A DNA stretch of 64,000 nt, taken from Cupriavidus taiwanensis. GTDB lineage: Bacteria > Pseudomonadota > Gammaproteobacteria > Burkholderiales > Burkholderiaceae. Numbering within the stretch: position 1 is the first letter of the stretch; each line of letters begins with the position of its first letter. Below the pieces are notes generated by a model. That model saw only the letters and a list, made by a program, of their open reading frames with translations, made no database searches and had not been told where the DNA came from. The translations under genes and the position numbers were made by a program. Below, in pieces: positions 8,171-16,265 of this stretch. The stretch is from assembly GCF_900249755.1 (NCBI RefSeq), contig NZ_LT976853.1, positions 1-64,000 on the forward strand, read 5' to 3'.

Positions 8171-8788
8171 ATGGCCCGTACCAAGGCACCCGATTTCGAG
8201 GCGCAGCGCGAGCAGATCCTGGACCTGGCCGCCGCCGCCTTTGCCAACAGCAGCTACCCCAGCACCTCGATGGCCGACCTGGCCGCCGCCTGCGGCACCT
8301 CCAAGGCGCGGCTGTATCACTACTACGAGAGCAAGGAAGCGATCCTGTTCGACCTGCTGGACCGCTACACGCGCCGGCTGATGCTGCTCGTCACCGAAGT
8401 GGAAGCCGACGCCGAGCGCCATGCCCGCACCGACAAGGACGCCTTCGGCAACCTGATCCGCGCGTTCCTGGCCGAGTACGAGACCTCGCAGACGCGCCAT
8501 ATCGCCCTGATCAACGACGTCAAGTTCCTGGCCGAGACCCAGCGCGACCTGATCCTGGGCCGCGAGCGCGACGTGGTCGCGGCGTTCTCGCGCCTGCTGC
8601 GGCGTGCCTACCCGGAGCGCGTCACGCGCGAGAACCAGACCGCGCTGACCATGACCGTCTTCGGCATGATCAACTGGACCTTCACCTGGCTCAAGCCGGG
8701 CGGCCGGCTTTCCTACGCCGACTTTGCCGAGATGGTGGTCGACCTGCTCGAAGGCGGCCTGCCCGGCCGCGCCGGCGCCGGGCGCTGA
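8171..8788 (+). CDS. paaR: TetR-family repressor, probable PaaR
   Basis: This 205-residue TetR/AcrR-type regulator has its helix-turn-helix near residues 32-55 (TSMADLAAACGTSKARLYHY), followed by a ligand-binding helical domain. Beta-proteobacterial paa operons are typically controlled by a TetR-type PaaR that releases DNA on binding phenylacetyl-CoA. The gene lies within the paa neighbourhood and a TetR-type palindrome sits inside the paaA promoter, so PaaR is the best reading. The assignment rests on family, context and operator, not on a direct test. It is convergent with kefB and 9 bp after the DUF1835 gene. Confidence 0.82.
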   Translation: MARTKAPDFEAQREQILDLAAAAFANSSYPSTSMADLAAACGTSKARLYHYYESKEAILFDLLDRYTRRLMLLVTEVEADAERHARTDKDAFGNLIRAFLAEYETSQTRHIALINDVKFLAETQRDLILGRERDVVAAFSRLLRRAYPERVTRENQTALTMTVFGMINWTFTWLKPGGRLSYADFAEMVVDLLEGGLPGRAGAGR

Positions 8789-8816
8789 ACCCGCCGCGCC
8801 GGCCGCCGCAGGCCGC

Positions 8817-10631
8817 TTACATCCACTCGGCCTCTTCACGCTGGCGCCGCTGCTCGCGGTCCTGGCGGAACATCTCTTCCAGTTCGTCGCGCGCCTGGCG
8901 CGCCAGCGAGACCAGCTTCTTCTGGTCGGTGTAGTGCGGGTAGAAGCGGTCGATCGCCTCGATGTTGTGGCGCCGGAACCGCAGCGCCACGTTGCGCGCC
9001 TCGCCCGGGTCGAAGCCCAGCCCTTCCAGTACGCGCCGGCCCAGCATCAGCGAGCCCTCGAACATCTCGCGCTCGAACAGCTGCACGCCGCGGTCCTTGA
9101 GCTGGTAGACGTGCGAGACATGGCGCGCGCGGGCGTAGATCTGCAGATCCGGGAAGCGCTCGCGCACGCGGTCGATCAGCGCCAGGCTGTCGTCCATGCT
9201 GTCGATGGCGACCACCAGGATGCGCGCATCGGCGATGCCGGCCGCCTCCAGCAGGTCCAGCCGGGTGGCGTCGCCATAGAAGACCTTGAAGCCGTACTGG
9301 CGCAGGAATTCGATCTGGTCCGGATCGTGGTCCAGCACCGTCACGCCCACGCCCTGGGTGTACAGCAGGCGCCCGATGATCTGGCCGAAGCGGCCGAAGC
9401 CGGCGATCAGCACCGGGTTGTGCTGCGGCGTGATGACTTCGTCGGCCCGCGCCTTGCCGGCACCGATGCGCGGCGCCACCAGCCGGTCATAGGCCAGCAA
9501 CAGCAGCGGCGTGGCCACCATCGACAGCGCCACCACCAGCACCAGCAGGGCTTCGGTCTCGCGCGGCAGCAGCCCGGCGCCGCCGGCGACGCCGAACACC
9601 ACGAAGGCGAATTCCCCGCCCTGCGAGATCAGCAGCGCGAACAGCAGGCGCTGGCCGCGGGCAATCGAAAAATGCCGCGCCAGCAGTGCCAGCACCGCGG
9701 TCTTGGCCACCACGAAGGCTGCCACCAGGCCCAGCACCAGCCACGGCGAGCGTGCCAGCACGGCAAAGTCGATCGACATGCCGACCGCCATGAAGAACAG
9801 CCCCAGCAGCAGGCCCTTGAACGGCTCCAGGTCGGCCTCGAGGGCATGGCGGTATTCGGAATCGGCCAGCAGCACGCCGGCCAGGAAGGTGCCCAGCGCC
9901 ATCGACAGGCCCACCGCATCCATCATCAGCGCGATGCCTACCACCAGCAGCAGCGCAAAGGCGGTGAACATCTCGCGCATATCGGTGCGGGCGATGAAGC
10001 GCAGCGCCGGGCGCACCAGGTAGCGGCCGCCGGCCACCACCGCGCCGATGACCGCCACCGCCTTGCCCGCCGCCAGCCAGCCGGCCGCGCCCGCGCCGGC
10101 GCCTGCGGCGCCTTGCGTGGCCAGCAGCGGCAGCAGCGCGATCATCGGGATCGCGGCGATATCCTGGAACAGCAGGATGCCGAAGCTTGCCGCGCCCGCC
10201 GGCGTGCCGAACAGGTTGCGCTCGGTCAGCGTCGCCAGCGCGATCGCGGTGGACGACAGCGCCAGCCCCAGCCCCGCCACCAGCGCCACCTGCCAGGACG
10301 CGCCGGCCAGCACCGCGGCCGCGCCGAGCACCAGCGCGCAGGCGGCAAGCTGCGCGCCGCCGTAGCCGAAGATGCTACGCCGCAGCGCCCACAGCTTGCG
10401 CGGCTCCAGTTCCAGGCCGATCACGAACATCATCAGCACCACGCCGAACTCGGAGAAGTGCAGGATCGATTCGACATCGGTCACCAGGCGCAGCGCGAAC
10501 GGCCCGATCGCCGCCCCCGCCAGCAGGTAGCCCAGCACCGCGCCGAGCCCGCCGCGCCGCGCCAGCGGCACCGCCACCACGGCCGCCACCAGGAACACCA
10601 GCAGCGCAATCAGGAAGTCATGCTGGTTCAT
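8817..10631 (-). CDS. kefC: KefB/KefC-type glutathione-regulated K+/H+ antiporter
   Basis: This 604-residue CPA2-family transporter has about twelve membrane helices in residues 1-380, starting with IALLVFLVAAVVAVPLA. A cytoplasmic TrkA-N (KTN) domain follows, with the nucleotide motif GFGRFG near residues 406-411. Kef systems release K+ and acidify the cytoplasm when glutathione-electrophile adducts bind, protecting against toxic electrophiles. The gene overlaps the upstream kefF by 4 bp (ATGA), the arrangement known for E. coli kefF-kefC. KefB and KefC cannot be told apart by sequence alone; the KefF partner favours KefC. The C-terminus is charged, ending QRRQREEAEWM. Confidence 0.9.
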   Translation of the reverse strand: MNQHDFLIALLVFLVAAVVAVPLARRGGLGAVLGYLLAGAAIGPFALRLVTDVESILHFSEFGVVLMMFVIGLELEPRKLWALRRSIFGYGGAQLAACALVLGAAAVLAGASWQVALVAGLGLALSSTAIALATLTERNLFGTPAGAASFGILLFQDIAAIPMIALLPLLATQGAAGAGAGAAGWLAAGKAVAVIGAVVAGGRYLVRPALRFIARTDMREMFTAFALLLVVGIALMMDAVGLSMALGTFLAGVLLADSEYRHALEADLEPFKGLLLGLFFMAVGMSIDFAVLARSPWLVLGLVAAFVVAKTAVLALLARHFSIARGQRLLFALLISQGGEFAFVVFGVAGGAGLLPRETEALLVLVVALSMVATPLLLLAYDRLVAPRIGAGKARADEVITPQHNPVLIAGFGRFGQIIGRLLYTQGVGVTVLDHDPDQIEFLRQYGFKVFYGDATRLDLLEAAGIADARILVVAIDSMDDSLALIDRVRERFPDLQIYARARHVSHVYQLKDRGVQLFEREMFEGSLMLGRRVLEGLGFDPGEARNVALRFRRHNIEAIDRFYPHYTDQKKLVSLARQARDELEEMFRQDREQRRQREEAEWM

Positions 10632-11182
10632 GCCTGCGCCTCCGCCGGCGCCGCATGGGTGCCGAGGCGCCTGCAGACGTGGGCGATGTGGTCGGCCAGC
10701 GCCTGGGCGTCGGCATTGTGCGCGTCATGCAGCACCACCGGCGGCAGCCACGTCATGCCGCACAGCAAGGCGGTCTGTTCAAGCGGCAGCAGGAATTCGG
10801 CAATCGGGTGGCCATGCGTGCCATCGGGGCCGTACGCATCGGCCGTGCCGCCGGTGCTGACCACCGCCAGCAGCGACTTGCCGCGCAGCGCGGTGCCGCC
10901 CGGGCCATAGGCCCAGCCCGGCTCCAGCACTTCATCCAGCCACAGCTTGAGCAGGGCCGGCACGCTGTACCAGCGCACCGGGAACTGCAGCACGATGGTG
11001 TCCGAGACCGACAGCACGCGCTGCTCGGCCACGACGTCGATGTCGTAGTCGACATAGCTGCGGTAAAGGTCGCGGACCTGGACTTGCGACAGCGTAGCCA
11101 GCGCGTCGGCCAACGGACGGTTGACGCGCGAGCGGCTCGGCGTCGGGTGCGCGTAGATCACAACGATGGGGGGCTCGGTCAT
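10628..11182 (-). CDS. kefF: KefF-like NAD(P)H quinone oxidoreductase, Kef ancillary subunit
   Basis: This 184-residue flavodoxin-like protein begins with IVVIYAHPTPSRSRVN, typical of the KefF/MdaB/NQO1 group. It has the flavin-site FPVRWYSVPALLKLW segment and the TGGTADAYG loop. KefF binds FMN, reduces quinones and activates its Kef transporter. I place the start at 11182 (MTEPPIVV) because the in-frame codons upstream are unlike the family. Its stop overlaps the start of the antiporter gene by 4 bp, indicating translational coupling. Confidence 0.9.
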   Translation of the reverse strand: MTEPPIVVIYAHPTPSRSRVNRPLADALATLSQVQVRDLYRSYVDYDIDVVAEQRVLSVSDTIVLQFPVRWYSVPALLKLWLDEVLEPGWAYGPGGTALRGKSLLAVVSTGGTADAYGPDGTHGHPIAEFLLPLEQTALLCGMTWLPPVVLHDAHNADAQALADHIAHVCRRLGTHAAPAEAQA

Positions 11183-11508
11183 CGAAAGCGGTTGGGGCTG
11201 GATTGATCGAAAAATCGGCGGGGCCGGAGGAATTGCCGCGTTGCACCAAATCCACACTTGACGGCGCGCAACAATTCATCACATTTTTTTAAGTGTTTGT
11301 TTTTACTCGTAATTATTTGCCAGCCTGACCGGGCGGGCGTCTGTTGCGGCGCAGGATGCTTACGTCAAACTGACAATTCCACTACAATACTTTTCGTGCC
11401 GCATCAAGTTGGTGTTTCCCCGAGTCTCGCACGAAGACCAGCAAAAGTGCCTGGAAAAACACCATCGCAGTGCCTATTTTTTATCTGACAGCACCGGAAG
11501 GAATCATC
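11183..11508 (+). other. Divergent promoter region between kefF and the GNAT gene
   Basis: This 326-bp gap is markedly AT-rich between 11270 and 11330, with runs of A and T. It contains no credible gene. The best promoter signal for the rightward gene is listed at 11360-11388. A kefF promoter must also lie here but I could not pick one out. Confidence 0.5.
11360..11388 (+). promoter_or_regulatory. Probable promoter of the GNAT acetyltransferase gene
   Basis: TTACGT (11360-11365) and TACAAT (11383-11388) are spaced by 17 bp, upstream of the GTG start at 11509. The -10 is good and the -35 is weak. Confidence 0.35.
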
Positions 11509-12207
11509 GTGAACCCGCTCGAACTGAGCAAGGCCGTCGGCGCACTGACCGACGAAGATCTGCGCAAGGCAGCCGAAGCCGCCCAAGCCGCCCATCGCTC
11601 CACCGTACTGGTGCGCGAACTGTCGGCCCACCACCGCTCGCGCCTGCTGAAGCATTTCCTCGCCCTGGGCGAGGAGGATCGCCTGCTCCGTTTCGGCCAG
11701 TCGGTGGGCGACCACGTGATCGAAGCCTATGTCGACAGCATCGACTTCGACCATGACAGCGTGTTCGGCGTCTACGACGACAAGCTCGAGCTGATCGGCG
11801 TCGGCCATTTCGCCAACCTGCGCGACAACGCCCAGGGGCGCGTGGCGGAGTTCGGCGTGTCGGTGTCGGGCAGCGCCCGCGGCCGCGGCATCGGCAGCGC
11901 GCTGTTCGAGCGTGCCGCCATCCATGGCCGCAATACCAGCGTCCGCACGCTGTACATGCACTGCCTGTCGCGCAATGCCGCGATGATGCATATCGCCAAG
12001 AAGGCCGGCATGAAGGTCCAGTATGCCTACGGCGAAGCCGACGCCTACCTGGAACTGCCGCCTGCGGATACCGCCAGCCGCCTGAGCGAGGCGCTGGACG
12101 AGCAGCTCGCCGACCTCGACTACGCGGTGCGCCGCAACCTGCGCGACGCACGCCGCTTCGGCCTGCGCTTCTGGCGCACCATGGTGCCGCAGAAGCATAC
12201 CGCCTGA
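11509..12207 (+). CDS. GNAT-family N-acetyltransferase
   Basis: This 232-residue protein has a GNAT fold in its central part. The acetyl-CoA-binding motif A is ARGRGIGSAL near residues 124-133, followed by the conserved RNAAMMHIAKKAGM helix. The substrate is unknown. I prefer the GTG at 11509 to the ATG at 11470 because a GGAAGGAA ribosome site (about 11495-11502) lies at correct distance from the GTG and the 13 upstream residues look non-native. The C-terminal helix (about 200-232) is rich in Arg. A bidirectional terminator follows at 12250-12280. Confidence 0.83.
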   Translation: MNPLELSKAVGALTDEDLRKAAEAAQAAHRSTVLVRELSAHHRSRLLKHFLALGEEDRLLRFGQSVGDHVIEAYVDSIDFDHDSVFGVYDDKLELIGVGHFANLRDNAQGRVAEFGVSVSGSARGRGIGSALFERAAIHGRNTSVRTLYMHCLSRNAAMMHIAKKAGMKVQYAYGEADAYLELPPADTASRLSEALDEQLADLDYAVRRNLRDARRFGLRFWRTMVPQKHTA

Positions 12208-12249
12208 CCGGCCCGGCCCACCGGCCGCACATAACCGACGGCATCGACA

Positions 12250-12280
12250 AAAACGGCGCATCGCAACGATGCGCCGTTTT
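12250..12280. terminator. Bidirectional Rho-independent terminator
   Basis: A 14-bp perfect inverted repeat joins 12250-12263 and 12267-12280 around a 3-nt CAA loop. It has A4 on the left and T4 on the right, so it can terminate both the GNAT gene and the convergent Lrp gene. Confidence 0.9.
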
Positions 12281-12305
12281 GCCTTGCGGGCCCGGGCCGC
12301 GCCGC

Positions 12306-12800
12306 TCAGGCCGCGCCGCCCACCGGCAGCGCGGTGGTGTCCTTGATGCTTTCCAGCGCGAAGCTCGAGCGCACGTCGATCACCGACGGATGCGCCAGCA
12401 GCTGTTCCTGCATGAAGCGCGCAAAGTGTTCCATGTCCTCGACATAGACCTTGAGCAGCAGGTCCATCTCGCCGGTCATGGCATGGCAGGCCGCCACCTC
12501 CGGCCACACCGCGATGGAAGCGCGGAACAGGTCCAGCGGGGCCTTGCCCTTGGGCGCGCCGCCATGCTTTTCGAGCCGCACATTGATATAGGCCAGCAGG
12601 CCGAGCCCGATCTTGTTGGGCTCAAGCAGCGCCGCGTACTGCCGGATCACGCCGATCTCTTCCAGCCGCCGGATGCGGCGCAGGCAGGGGCTGGGCGACA
12701 GGTTCACGCGCTCGGCCACCTCCAGGTTGGTCAACCGGCCGTTGGTCTGCAGCACTTCCAGGATCTTCCGGTCGATCTTGTCCAACTCCACCTTGCTCAC
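12306..12800 (-). CDS. Lrp/AsnC-family transcriptional regulator
   Basis: This 164-residue regulator begins SKVELDKIDRKILEVLQ, the canonical Lrp/AsnC start. Its winged helix-turn-helix covers residues 8-65 (with RVNLSPSPCLRRIRRLE) and a C-terminal RAM effector-binding domain follows. It is probably a global or amino-acid-responsive regulator that assembles as octamers; the target is unknown. The GTG at 12800 has a GGAG ribosome site about ten bases upstream and is preferred over the ATG at 12833. The preceding sequence on its strand is AT-rich and suits a promoter. Confidence 0.9.
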   Translation of the reverse strand: MSKVELDKIDRKILEVLQTNGRLTNLEVAERVNLSPSPCLRRIRRLEEIGVIRQYAALLEPNKIGLGLLAYINVRLEKHGGAPKGKAPLDLFRASIAVWPEVAACHAMTGEMDLLLKVYVEDMEHFARFMQEQLLAHPSVIDVRSSFALESIKDTTALPVGGAA

Positions 12801-12937
12801 GATATTGTTGCTCCGCAATATGTTTATTGGCAATTTTTTTGCGCAAATTTAGCAAGCCGTGCACAAGTACGCAATTTTTTGTGAGATTACGTCCGATCTG
12901 CGCTCGATTTTGTGGGGTCGGCAGCCTTATCGGTCAC

Positions 12938-13177
12938 TCATGCGTCGGCCTCGGCCTTGGAAATGGCGCCATCGCCGTCGGTATCGATCGCCTTCATCCA
13001 CATGCCGCCGCCATGGTGGCGATGGTGGTGGCCCATGCCGGGCTTGCCGGCCGGTGCCGGCGATGTGCCCGGTGCAGTGGGGGCGCTGGCCTGGGCAAAG
13101 GCGCCGCCGGCAACCAGCAGGGCGGCCGAGGCGGCCAGGAACTGTTTCAGGATCTGCGGCTTGTGATTGCGTTGCAT
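12938..13177 (-). CDS. Small secreted His-rich protein with one EF-hand loop
   Basis: This 79-residue protein has a clear Sec signal peptide (about residues 1-29, ending GGAFAQA), a Pro/Ala linker, a His-rich stretch GHHHRHHGGG (about 49-58) that may bind metal, and one complete EF-hand loop, DTDGDGAISKAE, near residues 65-76. The stop follows three residues later, so the exit helix of the EF-hand is missing. Related small proteins usually carry two EF-hands and are longer, so this copy may be truncated. A periplasmic metal-binding role is inferred. It lies 137 bp upstream of the Lrp start, in the same direction. Confidence 0.65.
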   Translation of the reverse strand: MQRNHKPQILKQFLAASAALLVAGGAFAQASAPTAPGTSPAPAGKPGMGHHHRHHGGGMWMKAIDTDGDGAISKAEADA

Positions 13178-13331
13178 GTCTTGCTCCTTGTCATCACGTT
13201 GGCATGTACGGATTAGAACGCAGACGATGCAGCGAAGTTGGCGCTTTTAATACGATGTTACCCGCCTCACAGAAAGCCGGGGGCGGCGTAAGGGAACGCA
13301 AGCAAGCGCGAATAATTGCGGCGCCGGCAGC

Positions 13332-14129
13332 CTAGGGCTGCCCTTTCGGCGCCATCTGGCCGTCCTCAGCGGCCTCGGGCGACACCGACTGGTACTGGCG
13401 CGGATCGACGGGCTGAGGCTGGGGCTGGGCCGGCTGGCCCGATTGTGCCGGCTGGACCGGCTGTGGCTGAGGTGGAATCTGCGGCTGGATCTGCGGCTGG
13501 GCTTGCTGCGCCGCGGGCTGGGACTGTGCCTGGGCCTGTTGTCCCAACGGCTGGCTGCGCGGCGGCTGGCCTGGCGCGGGCTGGGCAGCGGCCTGCGCCG
13601 GGGGCGGCATGGGCGTTGCCATGGGCGCCGCGGCGCCGGCTGGCGGCGTCGGCAGCGGGCTGGCCGCACGCGGCGCGCCGCGCGTGGCCCCGGTCTGCAG
13701 CGGCAGGACGATCTCCTGGCGCACGCCATTGCGCTCGATCACCACGCCGCGCTGGCGCACTTCCACCAGCCGGATCTGCGGCGCAAGGTCCGCCCCCATG
13801 CGCACCGCCTTGGCCGGGCCGCCATCGATGGAGACGATCGCCGCGCTGGCGCCACCGCCCAGCTCGGCCACCACGCCGAGCAGCTGCACGTTGCTCGGGC
13901 CGGCCTGGGCCGAGCCGCCGAACAGCGTCGCGACCGCGCCGGTCTCGACCGCCTCGGTCTGCGCCACGCGTGCGCTCTTGGGCACCGGGATGGTCCGCAT
14001 CGCGCTGAACGTCAGCACCCAGTAGGTGAGCAGCGCGCACAGCGCGATAAACAGCACCACGCTGGCCAGGCGCGGCAGCCACAGCGCGGAGGCGTCGAAG
14101 CGGAACGAAGGCCGGAGGGACAATTGCAT
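13332..14129 (-). CDS. gspC: Type II secretion protein GspC
   Basis: This 265-residue protein has a short cytoplasmic N-terminus, one membrane helix near residues 20-40 (ASVVLFIALCALLTYWVL) and a periplasmic homology region near 60-150 (NVQLLGVVAELGGGASAAIV onwards) that links the inner-membrane platform to the GspD secretin. From about residue 155 to the end it is a low-complexity tail of Pro, Gln and Ala; no PDZ domain or coiled coil is visible. The start at 14129 (MQLSLRPSF) is chosen over 14189 because the membrane helix then has a normal short leader. It is on the opposite strand from the rest of the gsp genes. Confidence 0.85.
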   Translation of the reverse strand: MQLSLRPSFRFDASALWLPRLASVVLFIALCALLTYWVLTFSAMRTIPVPKSARVAQTEAVETGAVATLFGGSAQAGPSNVQLLGVVAELGGGASAAIVSIDGGPAKAVRMGADLAPQIRLVEVRQRGVVIERNGVRQEIVLPLQTGATRGAPRAASPLPTPPAGAAAPMATPMPPPAQAAAQPAPGQPPRSQPLGQQAQAQSQPAAQQAQPQIQPQIPPQPQPVQPAQSGQPAQPQPQPVDPRQYQSVSPEAAEDGQMAPKGQP

Positions 14130-14255
14130 GGATCGGGACCCTGGAAACCCGCCGCGGCGGGTCATGGCGCGAAAGCGCGGACGCGCCAAGCGTACCAGAG
14201 CCCCATGACGCTGTCTGCCGCGCGGGCGAGGCCCGCGGCGCCTCGGCCGCCCCCC

Positions 14256-15476
14256 TTAAAGCAGGTCGTCCAGCAGGTCGGGGCCGAACACTTCGCGCTC
14301 GATATGCGCCACCGGCACGCCTGCGCTGAGCAGCGCGTGGCGCTGCGCCTGCATGAAGCCCAGCGGCCCGCACAGGTAGAAGCGGCCATCGACAAAGCGC
14401 TGCAGGTCGGACTGGCGCAGCAGGTCGGCCAGCGGCATGGTGCCGGCATGGTCGTAGTCGCGGCCCGCGGCGTCGCCGGCTTGCGGGAACTCGTAGCTGA
14501 TGTGCGTGACCAGCCCCGGCAGGCGCTCGCGCGCCCATTGCAGGTCGGCGCGATGGGCATGGTGGTGGCCGTCGCGGGCGGCGTGGGCGAACAGCACCGG
14601 CCGCTGCGAGCCTTGCGCGGCCAGCGTGCGCAGCACCGACAGCATCGGCGTGATGCCGATACCGCCCGACAGCAGCACCAGCGGTCGGCGGCTTTCCAGC
14701 TGCGGCGTGAACTCGCCGAACGGCGCGCTCACCTTAAGTTCGACACCTTCCTGGGCGTGGGCATGCAGCCAGTTCGAGACCGCGCCGGCCGGCGTGGCCT
14801 GGTCGCCGTCCTCGCGCTTGACCGAGATGCGCCAGGTCGGCAGGCCTGCCTCGGCCGACAGCGAGTACTGGCGCAACTGGCGCACACCGTTGTCCAGCCG
14901 TGCCTCGACGCTGATGTACTGGCCCGGGCGGAAATCGCGCAGCGGCTGGCCGTCGGCCGCCGCCAGCGTCAGCGCCACCACCTGGCCGCCCTGCGCCTCG
15001 CGGCGCACCACGCGCACCGGCATCAGTTTGCCGGCGGCCACGCCGGTGCGCTGGTACAGGCGCGCCTCGGCGGCGATCAGTTCGCCGGCCAGCAGCCAGT
15101 AGGCCTCGTCCCAGGCGGCCAGCAGCGGCGGCGTGGCGGCTTCACCCAGCACCGCGGAAATCGCCCCAAGCAAGTGGCGGCCGACGATCGGATAGTGCGC
15201 CGGCGTGATGCCCACGGCCGCGTGCTTGTGCACGATGCGCTCGACCACCGGACCCAGCGCCGCCGCATTGTCGATGTTGGCCGCGTAGGCGAACACCGCC
15301 GACGCCAGCGACTGCTGCTGGCTGCCGTTGGCCTGGTTGCCCATGTTGAACAACTGGGTCAGCTCGGGCCGGTCGGCGAACATCTCGCGGTAGAAATGCG
15401 TGGTGATGGCCAGGCCGTGCTCGCGCAGCACGGGCACGCTGGCATCGATATAGGGGCGGGAAGCGGCGGACAGCAT
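14256..15476 (-). CDS. hmp: Flavohaemoglobin, nitric oxide dioxygenase Hmp
   Basis: This 406-residue enzyme converts NO and O2 to nitrate using NAD(P)H. The globin domain (about 1-140) has distal Tyr29, Phe43 and Gln53 and proximal haem ligand His85 within IVHKHAAVGI. The FAD-binding domain has the R-x-Y-S motif in RQYSLSAE, and the NAD-binding domain has GGIGITPMLSVL. The C-terminus, VFGPDLLDDLL, matches the family closely. An NsrR-type operator (15496-15518) lies 20 bp upstream of the start, so NO-responsive repression is expected. It follows nsrR in the same direction after a terminator-like hairpin and lies inside the type II secretion locus. Confidence 0.95.
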   Translation of the reverse strand: MLSAASRPYIDASVPVLREHGLAITTHFYREMFADRPELTQLFNMGNQANGSQQQSLASAVFAYAANIDNAAALGPVVERIVHKHAAVGITPAHYPIVGRHLLGAISAVLGEAATPPLLAAWDEAYWLLAGELIAAEARLYQRTGVAAGKLMPVRVVRREAQGGQVVALTLAAADGQPLRDFRPGQYISVEARLDNGVRQLRQYSLSAEAGLPTWRISVKREDGDQATPAGAVSNWLHAHAQEGVELKVSAPFGEFTPQLESRRPLVLLSGGIGITPMLSVLRTLAAQGSQRPVLFAHAARDGHHHAHRADLQWARERLPGLVTHISYEFPQAGDAAGRDYDHAGTMPLADLLRQSDLQRFVDGRFYLCGPLGFMQAQRHALLSAGVPVAHIEREVFGPDLLDDLL

Positions 15477-15495
15477 CGGGTATCACTCCGTTTTA

Positions 15496-15518
15496 TTCAT
15501 GCAATGGAGATGCATGTT
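15496..15518 (-). promoter_or_regulatory. NsrR-type operator of hmp
   Basis: A 23-bp imperfect dyad has half-sites ATGCA (15499-15503) and TGCAT (15511-15515) and outer TT ends. It matches the known AAGATGCAT-type NsrR consensus in size and core. It ends 20 bp upstream of the hmp start. Confidence 0.7.
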
Positions 15519-15524
15519 TTTGGA

Positions 15525-15548
15525 CAACAAAAAACCGGCATTCGCCGG
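15525..15548 (-). terminator. Terminator after nsrR
   Basis: On the minus strand a CCGGC/GCCGG stem (15548-15544 with 15539-15535, loop of 4) is followed by TTTTTTGTTGT (15534 downwards). It lies 22 bp after the nsrR stop and before hmp, so it may separate or attenuate the two transcripts. Confidence 0.6.
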
Positions 15549-15569
15549 CCACGCGCGGATCCCGTCCGC

Positions 15570-16022
15570 TCAGGCCGAACGCCGGTTCAGGAAATCACGA
15601 TGCAGGCGGATGATCGATTCGGCGGTGTGGCTGCCGGTGACATCGGCCAGCGTGACGTCGTCGAGCGCGCGGTAGAACGCCTGCTCGGCCACGTCCAGCG
15701 CCCGCTTCAGGCGGCAGTTGCCGTTCAGCGCGCAGGGCGGGTTGTCGCAGTCGATCACCGGCCGGTGCCCTTCCAGCTCGCGCAGGATGGTGCCGACGGT
15801 CAGGCGCTCGGCGCCGGGGCCCAGCTGCAGGCCGCCATGGCGGCCGCGCGTGGCGCTGATCCAGCCCAGCTTCGACAGCCGCGCAGCCACCTTGACCAGG
15901 TGGTTGTGCGAGATGCCGAACTGCTGGCCCACCTCGGCGATCGTGATGGGCCGGCTGCCGTCGCCACGGGCGACGTACATCAGCAGGCGCAGCGCATAGT
16001 CGGAGAAGCGGGTCAGTTGCAT
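15570..16022 (-). CDS. nsrR: Rrf2-family NO-sensing repressor NsrR
   Basis: This 150-residue Rrf2-type regulator has a winged helix with ITIAEVGQQFGISHNHLVKV near residues 27-46 and three cluster-binding cysteines, C92, C97 and C103, in the pattern C-x4-C-x5-C typical of NsrR. The Fe-S cluster is damaged by NO, releasing DNA. A textbook NsrR-type box lies 20 bp upstream of its own start, implying autoregulation, and a second box precedes hmp. The start MQLTRFSDYALR is characteristic of the family. Confidence 0.94.
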   Translation of the reverse strand: MQLTRFSDYALRLLMYVARGDGSRPITIAEVGQQFGISHNHLVKVAARLSKLGWISATRGRHGGLQLGPGAERLTVGTILRELEGHRPVIDCDNPPCALNGNCRLKRALDVAEQAFYRALDDVTLADVTGSHTAESIIRLHRDFLNRRSA

Positions 16023-16041
16023 CGTGGCGCTATGTTAAGAA

Positions 16042-16064
16042 AAGATGCATCCTGGATGCAAGTT
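16042..16064 (-). promoter_or_regulatory. NsrR-type operator of nsrR
   Basis: A 23-bp dyad begins AAGATGCAT (16042-16050) and ends ATGCAAGTT (16056-16064). It closely matches the known NsrR consensus. Its distance to the nsrR start (20 bp) equals that of the hmp operator to hmp. Confidence 0.8.
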
Positions 16065-16265
16065 ATTTTTTGCGCCGGCATGCTACGGTTCGGGGTCGCC
16101 GAATGGTGCCGGTGTACTTTGTGATTCACAGCAAACTTTCCTGCGGCCCGTACAGGGGCCGCCCATAAAAGAGTCATAAGGCGCCGGTTATACTGATTGG
16201 CGAACCCGGCCCCGCCAGCCCCCTGGCGCGGGTCCAGCCATTCCAGCAAAGAGGTCTTACCAACA

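Noticed and set aside
8724..10910. A 728-codon open frame on the plus strand opposite kefC
   Set aside because: It is antisense to a clear antiporter gene, its product is dominated by Gln/His/Arg, and it has no domain. Long antisense frames are expected in GC-rich DNA.
13443..16124. An 893-codon plus-strand frame opposite gspC, hmp and nsrR
   Set aside because: It spans three recognisable minus-strand genes and their operators and has a compositionally biased product.
16143..16162. GCGGCCC/GGGCCGC hairpin upstream of gspG
   Set aside because: It has no T-tract and no clear role; short GC stems like this are common in this DNA.
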